Positions 43,258 to 51,933 of a stretch of DNA of 64,000 nt are shown piece by piece. The notes under the pieces are model-generated. The model was not told where the DNA came from and searched no databases. It saw only the letters and a list, made by a program, of their open reading frames with translations. The position numbers and the translations under genes are program-made. Within the stretch, counting starts at the first letter, position 1. Each line of letters opens with the position of its first letter. Source of the stretch: OFTM10 sp964344055 (lineage in GTDB: Bacteria; Actinomycetota; Acidimicrobiia; Acidimicrobiales; Aldehydirespiratoraceae); contig CAYFLT010000006.1 in NCBI GenBank assembly GCA_964344055.1, positions 1 to 64,000 of the forward strand. The letters are read 5' to 3'.

Positions 43258-44637
43258 ATGAGCGCCGCGCCCGACTCCGCCGACTTCCTCGTCCGCGGCA
43301 CGGTCGTTACCATGGACGCCGACCGGACGATCATCGCCGACGGGGCGGTGGCGGTCACCGGCTCCGAGATCACCGCTGTCGATTCTTTCACCGGGCTGGT
43401 CGATCGATTCCCGGCCGCCCCGGTGGCCGGACGGGAGGACGACCTCGTCGTCCCCGGCTACATCAACGCGCACCAGCATCTCACCGCCGATCGCCTCGTC
43501 CAGTCGTCCATTCCCGACAACCTCCCACCCGGAGAGTCGATCTTCGAGTGGGCCGTCCCGACCCACGCCCAACTCACCGGCGACGACGACGAACTCACCG
43601 CCACCCTCACCCTCGCAGAAGGGCTCGTCAACGGCGTCACGACGACGGTCGAAGCCGGGACGGTGGCCCACCCCCACCGTGTTGCCGAAGGCGCCAGGAC
43701 GATCGGGGCCCGGATCACTCTCGGCATGTGGGGTTGGGACGTCGAGGAGGGCCCGTTCGCCGCTCCTGCCGACGAGGTCCTCGGACGCCAAGAGGCTCTT
43801 CTCGCCGAGGACCACGGACCGAACGTGACGCCCTGGGTCACGCTCGTCGGGCACGACCTGATGAGCGACGAGCTCCTCACGGGAGCATCTGCGCTCGCTC
43901 GGCGTTTCGGGGCCGGCCTCACCTTCCACCTCTCGCCGACCACTGGCGACGTCGACGCCTACCTGGAGCGAACCGGACGGCGACCGGTCGTGCACCTTGC
44001 CGAGCTCGGCGTGCTCGGTCGCGAGGTGTTGATCGCCCATGGCGTCCACCTCGACGATGCCGAGGTCGGCCTGCTGGTCGAGTCGGGCACCGCGGTCGCC
44101 GCCTGTCCGTGGGCCTATCTCCGACTCGGGCAGGGGACGACCCGGGAGTTCCGCCACCTCGACCTGTGGAAGGCCGGCGGACGGCTCGCGCTCGGCTGCG
44201 ACGCCGAGAACGCCGGTGACATGGTGGACGGATTGAGGGCCGCGGCCCTCTTCGCCGGACTGGCCAAGGACGTCCCGGTCGATCCCACCGGCTTCGGCGC
44301 CCACGAGGCGTTCGAACTGCTGACCATTCGGGGCGCCGAAGCCATCGGCATGGCTGATCGCATCGGGTCGATCGAGGCCGGCAAACAGGCCGACCTCGTC
44401 GTCCACGATCGAACCGGGCCCTCGTGGCACCCTCTCGCCGACGACCCGATCCTCCAGTTGGTGTGGGGAAGCGACGGACGGTCGGTCCGCGAGGTGTGGG
44501 TGGCCGGGGAGCAGGTCGTCACCCACGGGCGGCCCACTCGCATCGACCTCGACGAACTCGCTCCGGTCGCGGCGCGGGCCCGGACGGCACTGCTCGATCG
44601 CACGGGAATTCGGCCGCCGTCCCGCTGGTCCAGCTAG
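43258..44637 (+). CDS. amidohydrolase family deaminase (TRZ/ATZ-like)
   Basis: A 459-residue amidohydrolase. The metal-binding HxH is PGYINAHQHLTADR near residue 71; further ligands are expected in FHLSPT near residue 222, IAHGVHLDD near residue 260 and the D in LALGCDAEN near residue 318. The shape is that of S-adenosylhomocysteine, cytosine or atrazine chlorohydrolase-type enzymes. It is 5 kb from, and similar in layout to, the one at 48389, but on the other strand. Confidence 0.75.
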   Translation: MSAAPDSADFLVRGTVVTMDADRTIIADGAVAVTGSEITAVDSFTGLVDRFPAAPVAGREDDLVVPGYINAHQHLTADRLVQSSIPDNLPPGESIFEWAVPTHAQLTGDDDELTATLTLAEGLVNGVTTTVEAGTVAHPHRVAEGARTIGARITLGMWGWDVEEGPFAAPADEVLGRQEALLAEDHGPNVTPWVTLVGHDLMSDELLTGASALARRFGAGLTFHLSPTTGDVDAYLERTGRRPVVHLAELGVLGREVLIAHGVHLDDAEVGLLVESGTAVAACPWAYLRLGQGTTREFRHLDLWKAGGRLALGCDAENAGDMVDGLRAAALFAGLAKDVPVDPTGFGAHEAFELLTIRGAEAIGMADRIGSIEAGKQADLVVHDRTGPSWHPLADDPILQLVWGSDGRSVREVWVAGEQVVTHGRPTRIDLDELAPVAARARTALLDRTGIRPPSRWSS

Positions 44638-44728
44638 GCGCTACCGGGCTGCAGTCTTCGCCTGGTACATCGCCCGGTCGGCCACGGAACGTCATCGCGA
44701 TCGTGCTCCGATGCGAGAGACTGCCCTC

Positions 44729-45520
44729 ATGGAGTCGGCCACGATCGCTCGCCTCGAGCGGACCTGGAGTGAGAATCTGGCCGCGATCGCACGGGCGCTC
44801 GCGGTGCTGGATCCACACGGTGGAAGCCGGGTGATCCCCCTCGCCGACGGGACGATCATCTTGACCGGCCCGGGGCTCTACGTGAACGAGGCGCGCTGCG
44901 CAGGCCTCGAGCGCGACCTCACCGACCAAGAACTCGACATCCTCGAGGCCCACAGCGCGGCGGCAGGGGTTCCCGCGGCGGTCGAGGTGACCGATGCCAC
45001 CCGACCGGCGGTCGTCGGGATGCTCATCGAGCGCGGCTACGAACCCGACGCCGCGATCTCCGCGCTCACCCATCCCCTCGACGACCTTCCCGCCCGAGAC
45101 CCTCGATTCTTCATCGAGTCCGCCGACGTCGCCTCCTGGCAGGAGGTGGCGGCCGAAGGGTGGGGGCACACCGACGCGGCAGCCCGGGCGGCGAGTGACA
45201 TCTTCGCCGAAGCAGCCAGCACCACCGACGATCCCGGCCTCCTCCTGGCCTTCGACGCGAACGACGCCCGCGTAGTGGGGTGTTCGATGCTCGCGATCCG
45301 CTCCGGGATTGCGACCCTCGGAGGAATGTCGACGCTCCCGTCGGAGCGACGCCGCGGCGTTCAGGCCGCGATGATCGCCCACCGCCTGCACCTCGCGGCC
45401 GAGCGCAGTTGTGAACTCGCGGCCAGCACCGCAGCCACGGGGAGCGATTCCGAGCGCAACCTGTTGCGCCACGGCTTCGTTCCGAGTCACACCCAGCTTG
45501 TGTATCGCTCCCCTGTGTGA
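44729..45520 (+). CDS. GNAT-family N-acetyltransferase
   Basis: A 263-residue protein; the C-terminal half is a GNAT domain with the CoA loop STLPSERRRGVQAAMIAHR near residue 205, and the usual ending LLRHGFVPSHTQLVYR. The N-terminal half has no clear family and could be a second, degenerate GNAT domain. The ATG at 44729 is preferred over 44711 because GAGACT precedes it by 6 nt, like the other starts; both are possible. Substrate unknown. Confidence 0.6.
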   Translation: MESATIARLERTWSENLAAIARALAVLDPHGGSRVIPLADGTIILTGPGLYVNEARCAGLERDLTDQELDILEAHSAAAGVPAAVEVTDATRPAVVGMLIERGYEPDAAISALTHPLDDLPARDPRFFIESADVASWQEVAAEGWGHTDAAARAASDIFAEAASTTDDPGLLLAFDANDARVVGCSMLAIRSGIATLGGMSTLPSERRRGVQAAMIAHRLHLAAERSCELAASTAATGSDSERNLLRHGFVPSHTQLVYRSPV

Positions 45521-45525
45521 CTTCT

Positions 45526-45540
45526 GCAACAGTGTGTTGC
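45526..45540. promoter_or_regulatory. operator 1, GCAACAGTGTGTTGC
   Basis: Near-palindrome in the gap before the MFS gene. Its half-sites GCAACA and TGTTGC also form operator 2. Confidence 0.6.
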
Positions 45541-45557
45541 GTTGATAATCGATATTC

Positions 45558-45572
45558 GCAACACTGTGTTGC
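45558..45572. promoter_or_regulatory. operator 2, GCAACACTGTGTTGC
   Basis: The second palindrome, centred 32 bp (three DNA turns) from operator 1, with an AT-rich segment (TTGATAATCGATATT) between them. This suits two TetR dimers on one face of the helix over the promoter of the MFS-TetR operon. Confidence 0.6.
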
Positions 45573-45600
45573 ACTACCCCCTGAGCCGACGAGAGACCCC

Positions 45601-47146
45601 ATGACCGATTTCGATCCCGACGAGGGCCACCCGCGACGCTGGCTGATCCTCGCCATCCTCAACCTCTCGCTGGTGCTGATCGTCGCCAGCGTGAGCTCGC
45701 TCAACCTCGCCATTCCCACGATCCAGCGCGAGCTCGATGCCAGCGCTTCGGAGCTGGTGTGGATCAACGCGGCGTACGCCCTGGTGTTCGCCGGACTCCT
45801 GCTTCCCGCCGGCGCCCTCGGCGACCGGTTCGGCCGCAAAGGGGCACTCCTCGCCGGCCTCGGGATCTTCCTGGTCTCCGCCCTGATCGCCACCTACGCC
45901 GACTCGCCCGAGCAGCTGATCGTCCTGCGTGGGGCCATGGGCGTCGGTGCCGCGCTCACCATGCCGGCCACCCTGTCGATCATCACGGTGATCTTCCCCC
46001 TTGCCGAACGCGCCAAGGCCATCGCCATCTGGTCGGGCTTCGCAGGGGCCGGGGCCGCGATCGGCATCCTCAGCAGCGGCCTCCTCCTCGAGTCCTTCTG
46101 GTGGGGCTCGGTGTTCTTCGTGAACGTCCCCATCGCCGGGATCGCCTTCGTCCTCGGGGCCCTGTTCGTGCCCACCAGCCGGGACAGTGAGGAGCGGGCC
46201 CTCGACCCCGCCGGCAGTCTCCTGTCGATCGCGGGGCTCGGCGCCCTCGTCTACGGCCTGATCCAGGGCCCCGAGTTCGGTTGGGGCGATGGCGCGGTGA
46301 TCGCGGCCTTCGTGGCCGCCGCGGTGTTCCTCGCCGGATGGGTCCGGGTCGAACTCGCACAGACCGACCCGCTCCTCGATCCCCGCCTCTTCCGGGATCC
46401 CCAGTTCTCCATGGGGAGCTTCTCGATCACCGCCGGGTTCACGGCCATGTTCGGCATGTTCTTCGTGTTGACGCAGTACCTCCAGTTCGTACTCGGCTAC
46501 ACAGCGCTCGAGGCCGCTGTCCGCACCCTCCCCTTCGCGGCCACCATGGTCGTCGTCGCCCCGAACGGCCCCCGGCTGAGTGCGAAGATCGGCGCCGGTC
46601 GCACGATGGCGGGGGGCATGCTCATCGGCTCGGTCGGAATGGCCACACTTGGGATGATGGGCGCCGATTCGGGCTACGGGTCGATCGTGATCGCCATCAT
46701 CCTGATGGCCTTCGGCATGGCGCTCGCCTTCCCGGCCGGCACCGAGGCCATCGTCACGTCACTCCCGGAGAACAAGGCCNNNNNNNNNNGGTGTCGGCTC
46801 GGCGATGAACGACACCACCCGGGAGGTCGGGGGCGCGATCGGCATCGCCCTCCTCGGCACCCTGCTCTCGGCCGGATACCGAAGTGGGCTGGGCGACGCG
46901 ACCGAGGGGCTTCCCCCCAACGCCGCCGAAGCGGCCGAGGACAACGTGGGGGCCGCGCTGGCGATCTCCGCTCAGGTGCCCGGTGGCGAACAGCTCGCCG
47001 ACGCCGCCCGCAACGCCTTCGTGGACGGCCTCCAGCTCGCCATGTTCGCCGCCGCCGCCATCGTGGCGGTCTCGGCTCTCATCGTCGGACGCTTCTTCCC
47101 TCGCGACCACAACCGGACGGTGGTGGCCGAGCACTCCGCGCCGTGA
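45601..47146 (+). CDS. DHA2-family MFS drug exporter (interrupted by gap)
   Basis: A 14-helix major facilitator of the EmrB/QacA type. LNLSLVLIVASVSSLNLAIP starts the first helix, ALGDRFGRKGALL near residue 80 is motif A, and GAGAAIGILSSG near residue 145 is motif C of exporters. The 10-N gap at 46780-46789 breaks the frame by one base only as assembled; residues on both sides (LPENKA and GVGSAMNDTTREVGG) join directly with no insert, so the gene is intact. It precedes and overlaps its TetR by 4 nt. Confidence 0.8.
46780..46789. other. assembly gap (10 N) inside the MFS gene
   Basis: If the gap is removed the reading frame continues GCC-GGT-GTC, which agrees with the family. The true gap is therefore likely zero or a multiple of three. 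Confidence 0.85.
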
Positions 47147-47694
47147 CCCCACCGGATCGTCGGGTCGAACAGACGCGGTCGACAGTTCTCGAGGCCACCG
47201 CGGCGCTGATCGTCGAGCACGGCTGCGAACAGGTGACCATCGACGCGGTGGCCGAGCGGGCCGGTGTGGCCCGATCGACCGTCTACCGCAACTGGGAGGA
47301 CCGCTCCGAGCTGTTCGTCGATGCGCTCGGTCACCTGGTGGTGATGCCGGACTTCCCCGACACCGGCTCGCTGGCCGGCGATCTCGCGCTCGTGGCGGAG
47401 CACCTCGCCTCCGCGCTCGGGAACGGGCCGTTGGGGCAGATTCTTCCGTCGCTCGCCAGCCTGGCCAACCGTGAGGACAAGGTCCGCGAGCGCCTCACCC
47501 AGCTGTGCAGCAGCCGTGAGGCGGTCACCCGCGAAGTGTTCGTGCGGGGCCTGGTTCGAGGGGAGATCGAGCCCGACGATCTCGAGGGTCGAATCGAGCG
47601 GTTCATCACCCCGTTCTTCGCCCGGCGGGTCCTCACCCACCGCCCTCTCGACGAGGAGTTCCGCGCCCGTCAAGTGGCAGCGGCCTGCCGCTGA
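47143..47694 (+). CDS. TetR-family repressor of the MFS exporter
   Basis: A 183-residue repressor with a clear helix-turn-helix (VTIDAVAERAGVARSTVYRNW, about residues 30-50) and a TetR_C-type ligand domain. The GTG overlaps the MFS stop by 4 nt, so it is co-translated with the exporter it presumably controls; the twin palindromes at 45526 and 45558 are its likely operators. A drug or a hydrophobic metabolite would be the inducer. Confidence 0.8.
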   Translation: MTPPDRRVEQTRSTVLEATAALIVEHGCEQVTIDAVAERAGVARSTVYRNWEDRSELFVDALGHLVVMPDFPDTGSLAGDLALVAEHLASALGNGPLGQILPSLASLANREDKVRERLTQLCSSREAVTREVFVRGLVRGEIEPDDLEGRIERFITPFFARRVLTHRPLDEEFRARQVAAACR

Positions 47695-47721
47695 GGAGCC
47701 GGTGTCGTCGACCTCCGCCCC

Positions 47722-47736
47722 GATGGTCAGACCATC
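47722..47736. promoter_or_regulatory. operator GATGGTC-A-GACCATC
   Basis: A perfect 7-bp palindrome with a 1-nt centre, 10 nt upstream of a TAGGGT -10 element (47747-47752) and so over the -35 region of the VOC gene. It would be read by a dimeric repressor; the neighbouring TetR recognises different half-sites, so another regulator is likely. Confidence 0.45.
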
Positions 47737-47786
47737 AGTCCGATAGTAGGGTCGCGCCGTCGCCGCCGATTCTTGGAGGACCTGCC

Positions 47787-48323
47787 GTGAGCGAGCCGTA
47801 TCCGAACATTCTCGTGTTCGTCGACTTCCCCGTGGACGACGTGGCCGCAGCCACCGAGTTCTACCGAGCCGTGATGGGCTGGGAGATCGAGGACCGCATC
47901 CCGGGTGTGTTCAACCGCATCGTGCCCGGCCAGAACCAGAAGGTCGACGACGGGTCACAGGGCCCGAACGGCAACCTGCACATGGGCATCTCGCTGTCGG
48001 CCGACCCCCGCCCCGATCCTCGACCGCTCGAGGAGCGGGAGGGCCGCCACATGCACGACGGGGGCCGCACCACCCGGGCCTGGATCCTCGTCTCCGACGA
48101 CGACGACATGGACGAGATCATGGACAAGGCCGTCGCCAACGGCGGCACGGAACTCTGGCGTCACCACTTCTGGACCGAGTTCGGCGGCGCCAACGCCTCG
48201 TTCCGCGATCCCTGGGGCAACCAGCTCATGCTGTGGCAGCACCTCGAAGGCATGGAGCAGGACCCCGAAACCCACCAGCTCCTCGACGACTCCGCCCTCC
48301 CCGAAGGTTGGAGCATCGAATAG
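47787..48323 (+). CDS. VOC family protein
   Basis: A 178-residue vicinal-oxygen-chelate fold protein. FVDFPVDDVAAATEFYRAVMGWEIE is the first half and FRDPWGNQLMLWQ the second; HHFWTEFGGANASF is between. A GGAGG site stands 6 nt before the GTG start. Single domain, so a dimer would build the site. It may act as a glyoxalase, dioxygenase or resistance protein. The operator upstream suggests inducible expression. Confidence 0.7.
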   Translation: MSEPYPNILVFVDFPVDDVAAATEFYRAVMGWEIEDRIPGVFNRIVPGQNQKVDDGSQGPNGNLHMGISLSADPRPDPRPLEEREGRHMHDGGRTTRAWILVSDDDDMDEIMDKAVANGGTELWRHHFWTEFGGANASFRDPWGNQLMLWQHLEGMEQDPETHQLLDDSALPEGWSIE

Positions 48324-48358
48324 CGCGCAGTCACTCGCTGCGGGATCGCGCCACTACG

Positions 48359-48387
48359 TGTTTCGGGTGCCTGGCACCAGCGAAACA
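48359..48387. repeat. GGTGCCTGGCACC-core hairpin, second copy
   Basis: TGTTTCG (48359-48365) pairs with CGAAACA (48381-48387), and GGTGCC-T-GGCACC is the inner stem (48366-48378). Core and 2-nt bulge equal those of 5395-5431, but the arms differ. It stands between the converging VOC and amidohydrolase genes. Confidence 0.65.
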
Positions 48388-48388
48388 A

Positions 48389-49789
48389 CTACCAGATCGG
48401 GTACTTGGCTTTGTCGGGGAGGCCGCTTCTGGCGGTGATGGCCTCGCCGGCTCGTTGGGCCGCGAGGTAGAGGCGTTCTTCGTCGACGGTGGTCATCGAG
48501 CCATCCTCCACCACGACCTTTCCGTCGACGACCACAGTGTGGACTCCTCGGCCGTCCGCGGACCACACCAGCTGGTTCATGACATTGAGCAGAGGCCGCC
48601 ACTCCGGCCGGTCGGTGTCGTGGAGCACCACATCGGCTCGCTTGCCCGGTTCGAGTGACCCGATCTCGTCGGTCATTCCCATCGCGGCCGCACCGCCGAT
48701 GGTGGCCATCTCGAACGCCTTCTCGGCCGGGAACATCTGGGGGTCCTGGCGGGCGTCCTTGAAGAGACCGGCCACGAGGTACGTGGCCCGCATCAGGTCC
48801 GAGTAGTTCGACGCGTTGTTGCCGTCGGTGCCGATCGCCACGTTCGTGCCGGCCATCACCATCTCCGGCATCCGGCCGACCTGGGTGACGCCGTAGCTGA
48901 CCTTCAGAGCCGTCGTCGGACAGTGCGAGACGTGCGCGCCGGAGTCGGCGATCACGGCCATCTCCTGGTCGTCGACCTGCACACAGTGGGTCATCACCAC
49001 ATCGGGGCCGAGCACCCCGAGTTCGGCGAGATGGATCATCGGCCGGTGACCGAACTCGGCCACGAATCCCTCGGGGTCCAGCTTGGCCGGCGACATGTGG
49101 AAGCTCATGCCGACTCCCCGCTCGGTGGCCAGTTCCCGCGCGGCCTTCCACAGCGGGTCGGAGCAGGTGGTGTGGCCGACCAGGATCGACCAGGCGCCGA
49201 GGCGGCCGTCGGCCACCGAAGAGAAGTCGTCCAGCTGGCGCTGCAGGAACCCGATGGCCTCATCGGTGTCCTGCTTGTAGACGTCGGGCTCGGGTGGCAG
49301 GTCCCACACCCAGCGGCCGACCCGACCACGGATGCCGACGTCGACCAGGCCGTCGATCACCTCGTCGAGAAAGCGGATCGTGCCCGCTTCCAGGAACGTG
49401 GTGGTTCCAGACTTCAGCATCTCCACCGCCGCGAGCTGTCCCGAGAGTCGCTCCTCCTCCTCGGTGTAGACCGAGTAGAGCGGGCACAACCACATGAACA
49501 CGTTTTCCTCGAACGGGGTGTCGTCGGGGACATAGCCGCGGGTGAGGGGTTCGCCGGTGATGTGGATGTGGGTGTTGATCAGCCCGGGGGTGACGACGAA
49601 GCGGTTGCCGCCGACCGTTCGAACCGGTTCGTAGCGCTCCTCGAGATCCGCGGCCTTGCCGACCCCGACGATCTCGTTGCCCCGCACAGCCACCGCCCCG
49701 TCGCGGATGATGTCTCGGGTCTCGTTCATGGTGACGACGTACCAGCCCTTCACCAGCAGATCGACCGCCTCGGCGGTGGTGTCAGCCAT
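48389..49789 (-). CDS. amidohydrolase family deaminase
   Basis: A 466-residue amidohydrolase. HxH is in TPGLINTHIHITGEP near residue 73, others in FHMSPA near residue 235, MTHCVQVDD near residue 270 and the aspartate in AIGTDGNNAS near residue 320. The pattern fits cytosine/guanine deaminases, 5-methylthioadenosine/S-adenosylhomocysteine deaminases or atrazine-type hydrolases. It is the last gene of the 12-gene operon; its ATG lies 8 nt inside the end of the methyltransferase gene with GAGGAG before it. It might deaminate or hydrolyse a ring product of the pathway. Confidence 0.75.
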   Translation of the reverse strand: MADTTAEAVDLLVKGWYVVTMNETRDIIRDGAVAVRGNEIVGVGKAADLEERYEPVRTVGGNRFVVTPGLINTHIHITGEPLTRGYVPDDTPFEENVFMWLCPLYSVYTEEEERLSGQLAAVEMLKSGTTTFLEAGTIRFLDEVIDGLVDVGIRGRVGRWVWDLPPEPDVYKQDTDEAIGFLQRQLDDFSSVADGRLGAWSILVGHTTCSDPLWKAARELATERGVGMSFHMSPAKLDPEGFVAEFGHRPMIHLAELGVLGPDVVMTHCVQVDDQEMAVIADSGAHVSHCPTTALKVSYGVTQVGRMPEMVMAGTNVAIGTDGNNASNYSDLMRATYLVAGLFKDARQDPQMFPAEKAFEMATIGGAAAMGMTDEIGSLEPGKRADVVLHDTDRPEWRPLLNVMNQLVWSADGRGVHTVVVDGKVVVEDGSMTTVDEERLYLAAQRAGEAITARSGLPDKAKYPIW

Positions 49790-50882
49790 GAGTAGCGCTC
49801 CTCTCACGCGGCTTGGAGGCCACGAACGTCTGTTGGAAGCCGATCGGTTCGACGAGGCGCAGGGCTTCGAAGCCGGCGTCGACGAGCCATTCGGAGAAGT
49901 CCTTGTGGGTGAAGGTGAATCCGCGCACCGTGCTCGCCATCATCGTGGTGCCCATCAGCACGGCATGCGGGTTGAACTTGCGCTCCATGTCGGGGAAGTA
50001 GTCGGCGAGCAGCACGCGGCCGCCAGGGGCGAGCGCATCGAAGGCGCGCTCGATCAGACGGCGAGCGCCTTCGGCCCCCTCGGTCCGGCACACGTGGCCG
50101 AGCACGACGATGTCGTAGGCATCGGACTCGATGTCGATGGTGTGGAAGTCGCCGGGCCGAAAGACGCACCGCTCGACCACACCGTGCTCGGTGGCCTTGC
50201 GGTGGGCCACGTCGATCACCCCTGGGAGATCGTTGATCACGGCGGTCCCCGCCGGACATCCGCTGAGGATCGCGATCGCCCACGGAGCCCCGCCTGCGCC
50301 GAGGTCGAGCACTCGAGCGGAGGGGGTGGCCGAGTACCGGATCTTGAGATCGGCCCGGGTCGCGCAGCGGAACATGGTGGTGAACGTGCCCTCCACGAGG
50401 GGGACGTAGAAGGCGGCCGGATCGTCCTCGATCGGCGTGGCCGGTCTCCCGTCGCGGACGGTGGCGGCCAGCCGGGTCCAGTTCTCGTGCGGGCCCGGTG
50501 CGACGGGGACGAGCGACGCCATGGTCGCCGGGCCGTCGCTGACCAGATAACGCCTGGCCGTGTCGTTGAGCTCGTAGACGTCGACGAACTGGTCGAGCAG
50601 GCCCTGGGCCACGACTCCGTCGAGCAGGGACCGCAGATGATCCACCGGAAGTTCCATCTCGGCGGCGAGTGTGTCGACCTCGACCGGCCCGGTGCGCTGC
50701 AGGGTGTCGAAGACATCGAGCTCGAGCGCCGCGAGGAGGACGTAGTAGCGGCCCAGGCCCTCGATCGCGGCCCACACCGGAGCCGCTGCCGGCGGCTTGA
50801 AGTCGGTCCAGGGCCGGCCCGTGTGGGCCATGGTGTGCGTCTTCTTCAGCTCCGGATACGGCGGGTCCCGCGGTTCGTTCAT
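49782..50882 (-). CDS. SAM-dependent O-/N-methyltransferase with dimerisation domain
   Basis: A 366-residue methyltransferase of the plant/bacterial O-methyltransferase layout. An N-terminal winged-helix dimerisation part (LLAALELDVFDTL..., residues 45-115) precedes the Rossmann domain, with VLDLGAGGAPWAIAIL near residue 190, GDFHTIDIES and LLADYFPD. It methylates a small hydroxy, amino or thiol compound. It lies 16 nt after the MDR gene and overlaps the amidohydrolase gene, so both belong to the same pathway. Confidence 0.75.
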   Translation of the reverse strand: MNEPRDPPYPELKKTHTMAHTGRPWTDFKPPAAAPVWAAIEGLGRYYVLLAALELDVFDTLQRTGPVEVDTLAAEMELPVDHLRSLLDGVVAQGLLDQFVDVYELNDTARRYLVSDGPATMASLVPVAPGPHENWTRLAATVRDGRPATPIEDDPAAFYVPLVEGTFTTMFRCATRADLKIRYSATPSARVLDLGAGGAPWAIAILSGCPAGTAVINDLPGVIDVAHRKATEHGVVERCVFRPGDFHTIDIESDAYDIVVLGHVCRTEGAEGARRLIERAFDALAPGGRVLLADYFPDMERKFNPHAVLMGTTMMASTVRGFTFTHKDFSEWLVDAGFEALRLVEPIGFQQTFVASKPRERSATHG

Positions 50883-50898
50883 CGCTCAGCTCACCGCC

Positions 50899-51933
50899 TC
50901 ACGGCTTCAGCAGGATCTTCCCGAAGAAGTCGCTCGAGAGCATCTTGTTCTGCGCCTCGGCACCGTCCTCGAGCGCGAATTCCGAGTCGATCATCACCTC
51001 GAAGTCGCCGCGGCAGAAGGTGTCCCACAGGGGGCCCATCTCATCAGGACGGTAGGGGTCGGAGCCGATGATCGAGATGCCGGAATGGAAGACGTAGCCG
51101 AGGGACGGGATGGTGGCCTCGTCGCCCGAGGAGTTCCCACAGTTCACCAGCCGGCCGTGAATGCCGAGCGCGAACAGTGACGGCCCGAACAGGGCAGTGC
51201 CCACATGGTCGAACACCATGTTCACCCCGGCTCCCTGGGTGAGCCCCCGGGCCCAACCGGCCACGTCTCCGGTGCGGTTGTTGAGGACGTGATCGGCGCC
51301 CAATTCGAGCGCTCGTTCGCACTTGTCGTCGGTACCCGCCGTCGCGAACACGGTGGCGCCCGCATGCTTGGCCAGCTGGATTCCGGCGGTCGACACGCCG
51401 GATCCGGCCGCGTGGATCATCACCGACTCGCCTGCGGTGAGGTTCCCCACCTCGAAGAGTGCGTGGTTGGCGGTGAGGTAGCAGGTGGGGAAGGTGGCCG
51501 CGGCCTCGAGGCTGATGTGGTCTGGCACGGCGTAGCAGTGGCTCGCCGGCACCAGACACTTCTCCGCGTAGCCGCCGTCGACGGTGGCGCCGATGATCCC
51601 GAGGTCGCCGAACAGGTCGCCGCGACCGGCCAACTTCGAGTCGTCGGCCACCCCGGCAAGCGACGGATCGACGACGACCCGATCACCGACCGCGACGTCG
51701 GAGACCGCCCCACCGACCGCGGAAACCACCCCCGCGATGTCCATTCCCGCGATGTGGGGGTACCGGAACCCGGGCATCTGGAACCAGCCATTCCGCTGAA
51801 CGACATCGAGTCGGTTGAGGGAGGTGGCGGCAACATCGATCACCACGTCGGCCGGACCCGGCTCGGGGTCCGGGACCTCGACGTACTGGAGGACTTCCGG
51901 GCCCCCCGCTTCGTGGTACAGCAGTGCTCTCAA
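50899..51933 (-). CDS. MDR-family oxidoreductase (quinone/enoyl reductase)
   Basis: A 344-residue zinc-less medium-chain reductase. RALLYHEAGGPEVLQYVEVPDPEPG opens it, LNRLDVVQRNGW near residue 38 and the NAD(P) loop HAAGSGVSTAGIQLAKHAGATV near residue 170 are typical of quinone or enoyl reductases. The start is TTG at 51933, supported by AAGGAG 8 nt upstream; it overlaps the aldo/keto reductase stop (TTGA), which couples their translation. No cysteine/histidine zinc motif is seen. Confidence 0.75.
   Translation of the reverse strand: MRALLYHEAGGPEVLQYVEVPDPEPGPADVVIDVAATSLNRLDVVQRNGWFQMPGFRYPHIAGMDIAGVVSAVGGAVSDVAVGDRVVVDPSLAGVADDSKLAGRGDLFGDLGIIGATVDGGYAEKCLVPASHCYAVPDHISLEAAATFPTCYLTANHALFEVGNLTAGESVMIHAAGSGVSTAGIQLAKHAGATVFATAGTDDKCERALELGADHVLNNRTGDVAGWARGLTQGAGVNMVFDHVGTALFGPSLFALGIHGRLVNCGNSSGDEATIPSLGYVFHSGISIIGSDPYRPDEMGPLWDTFCRGDFEVMIDSEFALEDGAEAQNKMLSSDFFGKILLKP

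Noticed and set aside
42145..44526. 793-residue minus-strand frame across the tandem array, ribA and amidohydrolase
   Set aside because: It reads through N and is antisense to two well-supported enzymes; repeated peptides come from the 65-bp array.
45601..47146. Pseudogene call for the MFS exporter
   Set aside because: The frameshift comes only from a 10-N placeholder; both sides join in frame and match the family.
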